From the NCBI RefSeq assembly GCF_033842475.1, contig NZ_JAWXYB010000018.1, positions 1,595,501 through 1,659,500 on the forward strand: DNA of 64,000 nucleotides. Reading direction: 5' to 3'. The position numbers were made by a program, and so were the translations under genes. Source of the stretch: Acidiphilium acidophilum. Its GTDB lineage: Bacteria; Pseudomonadota; Alphaproteobacteria; Acetobacterales; Acetobacteraceae. The notes below the pieces were generated by a model. The model ran no database searches, was not told the origin of the DNA, and saw only the letters and a list, made by a program, of their open reading frames with translations. Position 1 is the first letter of the stretch. Every line of letters starts with the position of its first letter. Below are positions 9,232 to 17,435 of the stretch, in pieces.

Positions 9232-9666
9232 TTATCGGGTGACGATCTGCGGTTCCATTGCGGCCAGCTTGGCCAGCAGGTTGTTCTGCGCCGCAGTCGG
9301 GATCTGCTCATGGTCCATCGCGCGGATCATGTCCTCGGCGAGGGCGTTGAACGCGTTCTGGGTCACGCCCATGTGCTCGTGGATGGTCCGCATGTTCATA
9401 TCGAACGCGCACGGGCCACCCTCGGCGTTGCAGACCTGGGCCACCAACGCCGCCTTGAGGGCGGGGATGTTGGTGTGGGCGAAGTAGAAGTTGATCCGCT
9501 TGTCAGCCGCGACGTTCGCGACGAACTGGTTGATCAGGGCGGTGATGCCGGCCTTGCCACCGAACTCCTGATAGTAGTTTGTCGCCGCCTGGGCCGGTAC
9601 GGCGGTGGCCAGACCGAGCGCCAGTGTCATCGCGCCGGACATGAGAGCGAAGCGTAACTTGTTCAT
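9232..9666 (-). CDS. Periplasmic truncated haemoglobin (group 1-like)
   Basis: A 144-residue protein with a Sec signal peptide (ALMSGAMTLALGLATAVPAQAA, cleavage near 28) ahead of a 2-over-2 globin. FGGKAGITALINQFVANVAAD is the B helix region, and the proximal haem ligand is probably H96 in MRTIHEHMGVT. Two extra Cys (79 and 86) flank an insertion and could form a disulfide in the periplasm. Such globins bind O2 or NO. Secretion is unusual for this family. It lies 24 nt after the DUF3034 gene and before the HiPIP gene, suggesting a shared electron-transfer or NO-handling role. Confidence 0.88.
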   Translation of the reverse strand: MNKLRFALMSGAMTLALGLATAVPAQAATNYYQEFGGKAGITALINQFVANVAADKRINFYFAHTNIPALKAALVAQVCNAEGGPCAFDMNMRTIHEHMGVTQNAFNALAEDMIRAMDHEQIPTAAQNNLLAKLAAMEPQIVTR

Positions 9667-9690
9667 TGAGACGATTCCTTCGTTATTGGA

Positions 9691-10701
9691 TCAGAAATAG
9701 GCCGTCAGAGACAGGTAAAGACCATTCGAGTTCTTCACATCGATGACCTGACCGCCGGAGACTGCATTCCCGATCGTGCCGAGATCGACATACGCCGCAG
9801 TGATCGAGAGGTTCTTGTTCGGGAAGTAGGCGAGGAACAGATCTTTCCACGCACCGCCCTGGTTGAGGTTCAGACCGGCGCCGACGCCGACCGGGAAGCT
9901 CGGCTCGTCACGATATTCGCCGCCGATCGCCACTTTGCGGTTGAGGAAATAGGCCGCGGTGACGAAAGGTTCGACATGGTAGCCGGATTTGTACTGGCCG
10001 ACCGCATTGGTGCCGCCGAAGCCGAGGAGGCCTTCGTCGTTGGCGTTGGTCACGTTCAGGCCGGCGCTGAGAACGGTGTAGTGGCCGAACAAGCCATCGA
10101 GCCACAGCTTCGTCGCCACGATATAGAAGGACGTGCCGTCCGGATGGGCGCCGAGCACGTCGACGATGTTGCGGTTGGTGCCGGGGAACGCGGCACTGAC
10201 GTTCTCATGATACTGGAGGCCGACCGAAACGACCGGCTCGAGCGATTCCTGATCATAGACCGGATTGCCGAACAGGCGCGCCTTCACGCTGATGACGTTC
10301 TGTTCGAGGTTGAAATCGGAACCGAGGCCGAGCGATGCGCCGGGATTGCCGAGATCGAAATTGTCGCGCGCCACCGAAACTTCGACGCGATTGTAGAAGC
10401 CGATCAGTGCGCCACCGGCATTCAGGGAGTAGCTGCCGGCAATATCATGCGAGTAGAAAGCGGTGCCGCCGATCTGATCATCGGTTTCGTAGCCGCCGAT
10501 AAACGCGAGAGGATTGAGGCCGCCGCCGGCTGCGCCGGTGATGGAGGTCACGCCGCCGGTGGCGTTGATGCCGCCTTGGGAGAACATGGTGCTGTGGGCC
10601 TGGGCTGCCGGCGATGCGACGAGCGCAGCCGTCGCCATCATTGCGAAGCCGCCGATGATCGATGTGAACTTGAGACGTTTTTTGAGTGGGAACATTCCCA
10701 T
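9691..10701 (-). CDS. DUF3034-family outer-membrane beta-barrel protein
   Basis: The 336-residue product has a signal peptide (FAMMATAALVASPAAQAHS) and then alternating amphipathic beta strands rich in Gly, Tyr and Asn, ending in LSLTAYF; a terminal Phe is the usual outer-membrane insertion signal. It resembles DUF3034 proteins, whose function is unknown; a porin or channel is the simplest reading. A perfect AGGAGGT sits 5 nt before the ATG at 10701, suggesting strong translation. It is the first gene of the DUF3034-globin-HiPIP run and is transcribed away from the ECF sigma gene. Confidence 0.8.
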   Translation of the reverse strand: MGMFPLKKRLKFTSIIGGFAMMATAALVASPAAQAHSTMFSQGGINATGGVTSITGAAGGGLNPLAFIGGYETDDQIGGTAFYSHDIAGSYSLNAGGALIGFYNRVEVSVARDNFDLGNPGASLGLGSDFNLEQNVISVKARLFGNPVYDQESLEPVVSVGLQYHENVSAAFPGTNRNIVDVLGAHPDGTSFYIVATKLWLDGLFGHYTVLSAGLNVTNANDEGLLGFGGTNAVGQYKSGYHVEPFVTAAYFLNRKVAIGGEYRDEPSFPVGVGAGLNLNQGGAWKDLFLAYFPNKNLSITAAYVDLGTIGNAVSGGQVIDVKNSNGLYLSLTAYF

Positions 10702-11121
10702 TTTAACCTCCTAATGCCGAATTATTGGTGCCGACGCACATAATTTAGAGGCGCACACTTAGGCAAGTAAAGTTCCGGATTAAGCTAAGTCACATATTAA
10801 GCCGCGGTGTGTGATTTTGGTGACAATCAAGATCTCGTGTACAGCAGATCAGCGGGAAAATTTCGCAGTGCAACATGAGCCGGCCCCAATCTTCATGAAC
10901 GGGTGACGGGATTAGATTGCGACTCAAGTCCACCTACGATCCAGCCATCCAGTCGGATGCATCCGGTTGTGGATTTTTTTTCTCCTGTCCCCATAATAAT
11001 TGCATACATCCCGCGCGAGGATGCTGCCGTTTCCGTAAGCGTAAGCGCCCGATGATTTCGCCGATCGTCAATAAACGACGGGCTCGTCCGCCGGTGCATC
11101 CGGATTGCTTGTCACGGCGTA
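10702..11121. other. 420-bp divergent intergenic region
   Basis: This gap separates DUF3034 (minus) from the ECF sigma gene (plus) and must hold both promoters. It is visibly richer in A+T than its surroundings, for example around 10735-10800 and a T-run at 10974-10981. I see no coding frame with a credible start, no tRNA and no recognised riboswitch. A sigma-factor autoregulatory promoter and the HiPIP operon promoter are expected here, but no motif is clear enough to mark. Confidence 0.5.
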
Positions 11122-11703
11122 GTGACCTACAAGATGTTTGATGGCACAGGATTTATCGGCTTGAGTGGCAATGCGACCGGTTCGGTTGCGGATGATGGTC
11201 TCGGCCAGCTTCTGCGGCGATGCGCCGAGCGCGATCCTCAGGCTCTCAAGGCGATATATGATGCGATGGCGCCGACGATGCTCGGTGTCGCTTTGCGTCT
11301 TCTGCGTAACCGGCCCCATGCCGAGGAGACCTTGCAGGATGCGTTCCTGCAGATCTGGCGCAATGCCGACCGGTACGATCAGAGCCGGGGATCGCCCAAG
11401 GCCTGGATGATCGGGATTTTGCGCTACCGGGCGCTCGATCGGCTGGAGACGGAACGGCGCCACACCGGCACGGATGAACTGCCCGATGTGGCGGCGGACA
11501 TGCCGGTCGGCATCGAGGACAGCCGGGCGCTGGCGACCTGCATTGAGGAATTGCCGGAAACATGGCGCAAATCCGTGATGCTTTCCTATGTCGAAGGATA
11601 TTCGCACAGTGAGATCGCCGAGCGGACCGATACACCGCTTGGCACCGTCAAAAGCTGGATCGTCCGCGCGCTCGCGGCCCTCAAGAAGTGTATGGAACGA
11701 TGA
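11122..11703 (+). CDS. ECF-type RNA polymerase sigma factor
   Basis: A sigma-70 family protein of 193 residues with region 2 (DPQALKAIYDAMAP...HAEETLQDAFLQIWRNADRYD) and region 4 (ELPETWRKSVMLSYVEGYSHSEIAERTDTPLGTVKSWIVRAL), and no region 1 or 3. It directs RNA polymerase to a dedicated stress promoter. The stop overlaps the start of a membrane anti-sigma factor by 4 nt, the usual arrangement. The start is GTG at 11122 or ATG at 11134; neither has a strong ribosome site. Its likely regulon is its own operon and perhaps the divergent HiPIP operon. Confidence 0.9.
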   Translation: MTYKMFDGTGFIGLSGNATGSVADDGLGQLLRRCAERDPQALKAIYDAMAPTMLGVALRLLRNRPHAEETLQDAFLQIWRNADRYDQSRGSPKAWMIGILRYRALDRLETERRHTGTDELPDVAADMPVGIEDSRALATCIEELPETWRKSVMLSYVEGYSHSEIAERTDTPLGTVKSWIVRALAALKKCMER

Positions 11704-12425
11704 GCGAGATCCTGCCGCAACAGCCGGATCGGGCCGGTCTTTACGTGTTCGGGTTGCTGCGCGGGCAGGAACGCCGGGAGTTCGAGGCTGATCTGGCGGT
11801 CGATCCGGTGCTCGGGCGCGAAGTTGCGGCCTGGCAGGAGAGGATGCTCCCGCTTTCGCTGGCGATTCCGCCGGTCGTGCCGTCCGAGACGATCTGGCCG
11901 GAAATTGCCCGGCTGATCGCGCCGCGTGAGGCTGTAACGACCGGGCCGGTGCGCGCGATGGCGAGCCGTCGTGCCGGCGGATGGGCAGGGTGGTGGGATA
12001 ATGTGGCGGTGTGGCGCGGCATCGGGGCGGTTGCGGTTGCAGCACTCGTCGCGCTCATCGTCGTTCGGCCGCAGCCGGTTTCACCGCCGGGGATGGTCGC
12101 GGTGCTGAGCAGCAAGGCCGGGCCGGTCTTCACCGTCGCTTTGCGCAGCGATGGCGCCATGAGTATCGCGCCGGTCGGCAACGCGAAGCCGCCACCGGGC
12201 AAGGTCTGGCAGCTCTGGGCGGTGGCGGGGGGCGAAAAGCCGGTGCCGGTTGGCTTCGTCGAGCCGGGCAGGACGATTTTGCCGCGTAACGATATGCCGC
12301 CGGACATGCGCAAGCCGCAGATTTTGATGGCGGTGACAGTCGAGCCGCCGGGCGGTTCGCCGACCGGGCAGCCGGATACACCCATCGTGTTCTCAGGGCC
12401 GCTGTTGCCGATCAACGGATCGTGA
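11700..12425 (+). CDS. Membrane anti-sigma factor (RskA-like)
   Basis: The 241-residue protein has an N-terminal cytoplasmic anti-sigma region (GLYVFGLLRGQERREFEADLA, residues about 12-60), one membrane helix (GIGAVAVAALVALIVV, about 107-125) and a periplasmic RskA-type C-terminal domain (GKVWQLWAVAGGEKPVPVGF). It would hold the overlapping ECF sigma factor inactive until a periplasmic signal acts. I see no zinc-binding HxxxCxxC motif. ATGA overlap with the sigma gene fixes the start at 11700. It ends 43 nt from the convergent cytochrome P460 gene. Confidence 0.88.
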   Translation: MSEILPQQPDRAGLYVFGLLRGQERREFEADLAVDPVLGREVAAWQERMLPLSLAIPPVVPSETIWPEIARLIAPREAVTTGPVRAMASRRAGGWAGWWDNVAVWRGIGAVAVAALVALIVVRPQPVSPPGMVAVLSSKAGPVFTVALRSDGAMSIAPVGNAKPPPGKVWQLWAVAGGEKPVPVGFVEPGRTILPRNDMPPDMRKPQILMAVTVEPPGGSPTGQPDTPIVFSGPLLPINGS

Positions 12426-12444
12426 CGTTCGGGGTGTGAGCGCG

Positions 12445-12470
12445 AAATCCAGCGTTTCGGCGCTGGATTT
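12445..12470. terminator. Bidirectional hairpin between convergent genes
   Basis: AAATCCAGCG and CGCTGGATTT form a perfect 10-bp stem with a 6-nt loop, lying between the anti-sigma stop (12425) and the cytochrome P460 stop (12469). A short T-run (12476-12480) follows on the plus strand. Placement between converging genes fits a shared intrinsic terminator. Confidence 0.6.
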
Positions 12471-13077
12471 ACTGGTTTTTGTCGAGCAGCTTCAGATAAG
12501 CGGGCGACATTTTCTGGCCCGGAAAGAAACTCATCACCACCATCGGCGGCAGGCGCTGCAACGGCGGAAACACGAAATCGCTCGACGCCGCGATGGAGTG
12601 GCATTTATCGCATGAGGCGACCTTGCCATAGGCAAGGGCTTTGCCGGTGGGGCTGAACATCGCCATCACCCAGTTGCGATTGGCCTTGTCGTAGCCGGGC
12701 AGTTTCAACATGGCGGTGATGGTGCCGAGTTTCTTGCCCTCGTCGAAGTTTTCCTTGATCAACAGGCTGCCGGGCGGGAACTTAGTGACGCTGGCGATGC
12801 CGTGGGTGGCCGCCGTGAGGGCAGGGGCGTTGGCCCGGTCGATCGTGTAATAATCGGCCATGCGGGAACCGAACATGTCGAGGTGGCTGCCTTCGAGGAG
12901 TTTACCGTGGTCACGCAAGGTCTGGACCTGTCGCCACAGGCTGGCGGGCGTGGGAGCGGAGACGGGGCCGGATTGTGCCGCAGCGGGCGCGATGACCAGC
13001 GCGGTCGCCATGATCACGGCAAGGGCCGGGCCGAGCGTCGCTTTCAGTGAACGGATTTTCATGATTGATCGGTGCAT
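12469..13077 (-). CDS. Cytochrome P460-family c-type haem protein
   Basis: A 202-residue exported protein: signal peptide to about residue 35 (ALVIAPAAAQ), then a beta-rich domain with LLIKENFDEGKKLG and a single haem c site CDKCH (156-160) near the C-terminus, the pattern of the cytochrome P460 family. Characterised members oxidise hydroxylamine or bind NO in the periplasm; the catalytic Lys cross-link cannot be judged from sequence alone. Start is the ATG at 13077 or the one at 13062. It converges on the ECF/anti-sigma pair and may belong with the nearby globin and HiPIP. Confidence 0.8.
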   Translation of the reverse strand: MHRSIMKIRSLKATLGPALAVIMATALVIAPAAAQSGPVSAPTPASLWRQVQTLRDHGKLLEGSHLDMFGSRMADYYTIDRANAPALTAATHGIASVTKFPPGSLLIKENFDEGKKLGTITAMLKLPGYDKANRNWVMAMFSPTGKALAYGKVASCDKCHSIAASSDFVFPPLQRLPPMVVMSFFPGQKMSPAYLKLLDKNQ

Positions 13078-13273
13078 GGCTGGCCGATCAGGTCAAGCGG
13101 CGAAGGGCCGGACCGGGCCGATATCGCGGCGTATTGAACGGCGACTTCCCTGTTGGCGGAAAATTTTCGCGTGGAAAGGATTTGTTAAGGATCGCCGGTT
13201 ATTTGTATTCGGCAGGATGGATGGACGGAGCTGACGTGATTTGATATCGCGGGCGGCAGCACAGGAGACGCTC

Positions 13274-14998
13274 ATGAATCGGCGCGACCCTACGACGCTG
13301 CGGAGTCATCGTTGGTTCGGCGCTGCGGATCTGCGGAGTTTCGGGCATCGGTCCCGGATCAGGCAACTCGGGTTCGGGCTCGATGAGATTGCCGGCAAGC
13401 CGGTGATCGCGATCATCAATACCTGGAACGGTCTGGCACACTGCCACGGGCATTTTCCGGCGCGGGTCGAGGCGATCAAGCGCGGGATTCTGCAGGCGGG
13501 CGGGTTTCCGGTCGAAGTGCCGGTGATGGCGCTGCCGGAAAACTTCGTGAAGCCGACCACCATGCTGTATCGCAATTTGCTGGCAATGGAGGTGGAAGAG
13601 AATTTGCGCTCCCTGCCGGTGGACGGCGCGGTGCTGATGGGCGGGTGTGACAAGACCACGCCCGCGACGATCATGGGCGCGATCAGCGCCGGACTGCCCG
13701 CGATTTTCATGCCGGCCGGGCCGATGCTGCGGGGTAATTGGGGCGGACAGATACTCGGTTCCGGCTCGGATATCTGGAAATACTGGGACGAAAAGCGGGC
13801 AGGGCGGATTTCCGAGGCACAGTGGTCGGAGATGGAGGCGGGGATCGCACGGTCGGACGGCGTGTGCATGACGATGGGCACCGCCATGACCATGACCTCG
13901 CTGGCGGAGGTGCTGGGATTGACGCTGCCGGGGGCGACATCGATTCCGGCACCGGATTCCGGCCATGCGCGGATGGCGGCAGCGACAGGTCAGCGGGCGG
14001 TCGATCTGGTCTGGCAGGATATCAAGCCCGTAGATCTGTTGAGTGCCGCGAGTTTCGACAATGCGATCATCGCCAGCGCGGCGCTTGCCGGTTCGACCAA
14101 TGCGATCATCCATCTGATCGCGATGGCGCGGCGGGCAGGGATCGCGCTGGGGCTCGACCGGTTCGATGAGCTTTCAGCCGGGATCCCGGTGCTGGCCGAT
14201 ATCCGGCCTTCGGGCGCCTGGCTGATGGAGGATTTTTTCTACGCCGGGGGGTTGCCTGCGTTCCTCACCCGGATCGCGGATCGGCTCGACCTGAACGCCG
14301 CAACCGTGAATGGACGCACGCTGGGCGAAAATATCGCGGGCGCGACGGTGTGGAACGCGACCGTTATTCGGCCCTGGGACAATCCGGTGTCATCGGCGGA
14401 AGGATTGGCGGTATTGCAGGGAAATCTGGCACCGGATGGCTGCGTGATGAAGCCCTCGGCGGCCGAATCGCGGCTGCTGCGCCATGAAGGACCGGCGCTG
14501 GTGTTCGATGATTACGACACGATGGCCGCGGCCGTGGCGGACCCGGAACTCGACGTGACGGCGGATACCGTGCTGGTGCTGCGCAATGCCGGGCCGCTCG
14601 GAGGGCCGGGCATGCCGGAATGGGGCATGCTGCCGATTCCGGTGAAGCTGCTGCGGCAGGGGGTGCGGGACATGGTGCGCATTTCAGACGCGCGAATGAG
14701 CGGCACGAGCTATGGTGCCTGTATTCTGCATGTCGCGCCGGAATCATTTATCGGCGGGCCGCTGGCGCTGGTGCGGACCGGCGATATCATCCGGCTCGAT
14801 GTCGCGGCGCGGCGGATCGATGTGCTCATCAGTGACCACGATTTGCAGATGCGCCGGGACGCGTGGAGGCCGCCCGCACCGCGCTATGCGCGTGGGTACG
14901 GCGCAATGGCCGCAGCCCATATCGGCCAGGCCGATACGGGCTGCGATTTCGATTTTCTCCAGCGACCGGGCGTGATCGGCGAACCCGAGATCCACTGA
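13274..14998 (+). CDS. IlvD/Edd-family sugar-acid dehydratase (L-arabinonate dehydratase type)
   Basis: A 574-residue dehydratase with three conserved cysteines for the iron-sulfur cluster: C57 (LAHCHGHF), C125 (GGCDKTTPA) and C198 (DGVCMTMGTAMT). The spacing, the long N-terminus and the SDARMSGTSYGACILHVAPE segment fit the pentonate/aldonate dehydratase branch more than true dihydroxyacid dehydratase IlvD. It would remove water from a sugar acid such as L-arabinonate to give a 2-keto-3-deoxy acid. The ATG at 13274 is preceded by AGGAG with 6-nt spacing. It stands alone, with no other pentose genes in the window, so the substrate is uncertain. Confidence 0.85.
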   Translation: MNRRDPTTLRSHRWFGAADLRSFGHRSRIRQLGFGLDEIAGKPVIAIINTWNGLAHCHGHFPARVEAIKRGILQAGGFPVEVPVMALPENFVKPTTMLYRNLLAMEVEENLRSLPVDGAVLMGGCDKTTPATIMGAISAGLPAIFMPAGPMLRGNWGGQILGSGSDIWKYWDEKRAGRISEAQWSEMEAGIARSDGVCMTMGTAMTMTSLAEVLGLTLPGATSIPAPDSGHARMAAATGQRAVDLVWQDIKPVDLLSAASFDNAIIASAALAGSTNAIIHLIAMARRAGIALGLDRFDELSAGIPVLADIRPSGAWLMEDFFYAGGLPAFLTRIADRLDLNAATVNGRTLGENIAGATVWNATVIRPWDNPVSSAEGLAVLQGNLAPDGCVMKPSAAESRLLRHEGPALVFDDYDTMAAAVADPELDVTADTVLVLRNAGPLGGPGMPEWGMLPIPVKLLRQGVRDMVRISDARMSGTSYGACILHVAPESFIGGPLALVRTGDIIRLDVAARRIDVLISDHDLQMRRDAWRPPAPRYARGYGAMAAAHIGQADTGCDFDFLQRPGVIGEPEIH

Positions 14999-15019
14999 TC
15001 CCCCGCTGCGGAGGCCGAC

Positions 15020-15454
15020 TCAGTTTGCCGGATGGGTGCTGCGCGACTGGTCGCTCATGTGGTGCGACGTGGACGTGGTGGCACCTTCGAGTTGGTTTTG
15101 ATGGGCGGATTTATGGCCCATCGTATTCGAAATTTTGGTCTTGCGGGCGCTGCGCGACATGGTCTTATGCGGCATCCGGCTCGTGTTCATGTGGCTGGTG
15201 TGCATCATATGGGTGGTGCGCATCGGCTTGTGGCCGCTCATCCGGGTCTGACGGCGCGCGGCGGCCCCGGCATCTCTGGTCGTGGAATGCGAGACTGCGG
15301 TGTTGTGCGAGGACGTCATGCCCGGCGACGTCATCTGCGCGTGTGCCGGGGCGAAGGCGAATAGGCCGGCGAGCAGCAACGCGCCGCCGAGGATGAGGGC
15401 AGGTCGGCTTACCGGATTGGGTTGTGAAGAGATTGAAATCGCTTTGGCGCGCAT
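15020..15454 (-). CDS. His/Met/Ser/Thr-rich exported protein, family not recognised
   Basis: A 144-residue protein starting at the ATG at 15454. It has a signal peptide (ALILGGALLLAGLFAFAPAHAQ), so the mature part is periplasmic or secreted. The mature chain is dominated by His, Met, Ser, Thr, Lys and Arg, with many Met-His pairs (THMMHTSHMN, RMPHKTM, HHMSDQ) and no Cys. The composition recalls copper- or silver-binding periplasmic proteins, but no domain is recognised, so metal binding is an inference. It is convergent to the dehydratase gene (21 nt) and divergent from the GT2 gene. Confidence 0.65.
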   Translation of the reverse strand: MRAKAISISSQPNPVSRPALILGGALLLAGLFAFAPAHAQMTSPGMTSSHNTAVSHSTTRDAGAAARRQTRMSGHKPMRTTHMMHTSHMNTSRMPHKTMSRSARKTKISNTMGHKSAHQNQLEGATTSTSHHMSDQSRSTHPAN

Positions 15455-15714
15455 GGTGCTTCTCCCGAAAATGCCCTCAGCATGTGGGAGGCAGCGGAGC
15501 CTGAGCAAAATTACAAAGGCGAAACCGCAGGGTGGAGCGAGCGGCGGTGATCACGGCCCGACACGCAAATGTCGTAGAAGATATATTATGGAAACTCGCA
15601 TTGGTGGCAAGGCGCGATCACGTTTTCCGCCTTGCGTCGACCGGCCATATATCTGCCCGAATTGGATCACAATTCTGCGATCAGCGGACCCGCGACAGAT
15701 CAGGAATTTTTCAC

Positions 15715-16545
15715 ATGCCCCATGCTCCCGACTACAGCCTTGCGGTCGTCGTGCCGGTTCACAACGAGGCCGCCAACATCTCGCCGTTGATCGCGGAAAT
15801 CCGCACGGCGATGAGGACGCTCGACGATCGTTTTGCGGGACGGTTCGATTACCGGATCATCTATGTCGACGATGGCAGCACCGATGCGAGCGACAAACTT
15901 CTGCGCGATCTGGCGCGGCAGAGTGCCGATCTGCGGGTTGTCACGCACCGGACCGGTTGCGGCCAGAGTGCAGCCATCATCAGCGGCGTCAAGGCGGCCG
16001 ATACCGATTGGATCGCGACGATCGATGGTGATGGTCAGAACGATCCGGCGGATATTCCGGCACTTTTCGAAGCGGCGTTGCGGCACGATCAACCTGCGGC
16101 ACCGATCCTGATCGCCGGGCATCGCCAGCGCCGGCAGGACAGTGCGATCAAATTGGTCAGTTCACGGATCGCCAACCGGGTCCGCGCCGGACTGCTCGGC
16201 GATGCGACGCCGGATACCGGATGTGGCCTCAAATTATTCCGTCGGGATGCGTTTCTGGCCCTGCCGCATTTCGATCATATGCATCGTTTTCTCCCTGCCT
16301 TGTTCATTCGGGCCGGTGGTCGCGTGGTGTCGCATCCGGTCGGCCATCGGCCACGGCAATCCGGCGCATCCCATTACGGGACATGGGGACGGCTGAAAGT
16401 CGGCGTGGTCGATCTTGCCGGCGTGATCTGGCTGCAGAACAGGTGGAACCAGCCTGACATCGTCACGACCGACGACACCAGCGGGTTCGAGGCGGCCGAG
16501 GCGATCGCCCGATCGGCGCAGCGGCCGCTCGTGCGCACCGAATGA
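15715..16545 (+). CDS. GT2 family glycosyltransferase (polyprenyl-phosphate type)
   Basis: The 276-residue protein has a GT-A fold: VVVPVHNEAANISPLI at the N-terminus, YVDDGSTDASD (nucleotide-binding Asp), and ATIDGDGQNDPADIP with the DxD-like motif. This pattern is that of dolichol- or undecaprenyl-phosphate hexosyltransferases acting at the inner membrane. There are no clear C-terminal membrane helices, so it may work with the next gene, a VTT membrane protein whose start overlaps its stop (ATGA). I chose the ATG at 15715 after AGGA; the frame is open upstream but without conserved sequence. The 260-bp gap before it holds no other gene. Confidence 0.85.
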   Translation: MPHAPDYSLAVVVPVHNEAANISPLIAEIRTAMRTLDDRFAGRFDYRIIYVDDGSTDASDKLLRDLARQSADLRVVTHRTGCGQSAAIISGVKAADTDWIATIDGDGQNDPADIPALFEAALRHDQPAAPILIAGHRQRRQDSAIKLVSSRIANRVRAGLLGDATPDTGCGLKLFRRDAFLALPHFDHMHRFLPALFIRAGGRVVSHPVGHRPRQSGASHYGTWGRLKVGVVDLAGVIWLQNRWNQPDIVTTDDTSGFEAAEAIARSAQRPLVRTE

Positions 16546-17192
16546 TCCGCCTGATCGGCAAGTCCGCGCTGATGCTGGTCGGGCTGACCGGGGCGGTGCT
16601 CGCTCTGCATCTGCTGCCGTTCGGGACCATCCTGAAATCCCATGCGCGGGCCGATTGGTCGGATACCGCGATTTTCGTGGCGGTTGGGGCGCTGGCCTGC
16701 GGCGTCGGCATGCCGCGTCAGATCGTGGCGTTTGCCGCCGGCTTCGCCTGGGGCGCGGCGTTGGGTGGCGCTTTGGCGTTGCTGGCTCAGGTCATTGGCT
16801 GCCTCGTGGATTTCTACTGGGCGCGGCTGGTGGGGCGGGATTTCGTGCAGGCCCGGCTGCGCGGACGGGCATTGCGGCTCGAACGGATGCTGACACGCCA
16901 GCCCTTTGTGAATGCGCTGACGCTGCGGCTCATGCCGGTCGGCAATAATCTGCTGCTCAATGTGCTGGCCGGGGTTTCGGCGGTGCCGATGCGCGGGTTC
17001 GTGCTGGGTCCGGCGATCGGGTTCATCCCGCAAACGGCAATTTTTGCACTGCTCGGCTCGGGCAGCCGGATTGCACGGTCGACGCAGATCGGCCTCGGGA
17101 TCGGGCTGTTCGTGGTCTCCACCCTTATCGGCATCGTCCTGCTACGCCGCCAGTCGGCCCCACCCCTGCCCCAAGCCAAACTGGCAGACTAA
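16542..17192 (+). CDS. TVP38/TMEM64 (VTT-domain) membrane protein
   Basis: A 216-residue inner-membrane protein with about five hydrophobic segments. The VTT/DedA core is visible in GMPRQIVAFAAGFAWG and in RLMPVGNNLLLNVLAGVSAVP followed by GFIPQTAIFALLGSG. Members move or scramble lipids, including polyprenyl phosphates. Its 4-nt overlap with a polyprenyl-phosphate-type GT2 gene suggests a joint role in lipid-linked sugar handling; that is inference. Confidence 0.85.
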   Translation: MIRLIGKSALMLVGLTGAVLALHLLPFGTILKSHARADWSDTAIFVAVGALACGVGMPRQIVAFAAGFAWGAALGGALALLAQVIGCLVDFYWARLVGRDFVQARLRGRALRLERMLTRQPFVNALTLRLMPVGNNLLLNVLAGVSAVPMRGFVLGPAIGFIPQTAIFALLGSGSRIARSTQIGLGIGLFVVSTLIGIVLLRRQSAPPLPQAKLAD

Positions 17193-17223
17193 ATTCGGCA
17201 TACTCCACCCCACCCCAAACGAC

Positions 17224-17262
17224 AAAAAATTTTTTGCTTCTTTTTTATAAAAAAGAAGTGCT
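17224..17262. repeat. AT-rich palindromic intergenic repeat, copy 1
   Basis: The core 17236-17259 is GCTTCTTTTTT, a 2-nt centre, then AAAAAAGAAGT, preceded by an A6/T6 stretch. It is the right arm of a repeat found at six places in this window, here alone between the VTT gene and zwf (same strand). It could end transcription, but other copies lie between divergent genes. The rest of the 243-bp gap shows nothing else recognisable. Confidence 0.75.
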
Positions 17263-17435
17263 TCCCTTACTGTCTTCACTCCCGATACGAACCTCCGGTT
17301 CGGCCCGCTTGACCTCCTGATCGAATGAAGGGAGTTTGCTGCAATGCCGCAGCAGAGGGGAATTGCAGCGATGATCGACCGGGTTGACGTGCGGGATCGG
17401 AGGACACCCCTGCCCTGTTACCGGGGATCACGCTC

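Noticed and set aside
11068-12045. Minus-strand open frame opposite the ECF/anti-sigma genes
   Set aside because: Arg/Pro-rich composition, no start signal, and it overlaps two well-supported genes on the plus strand.
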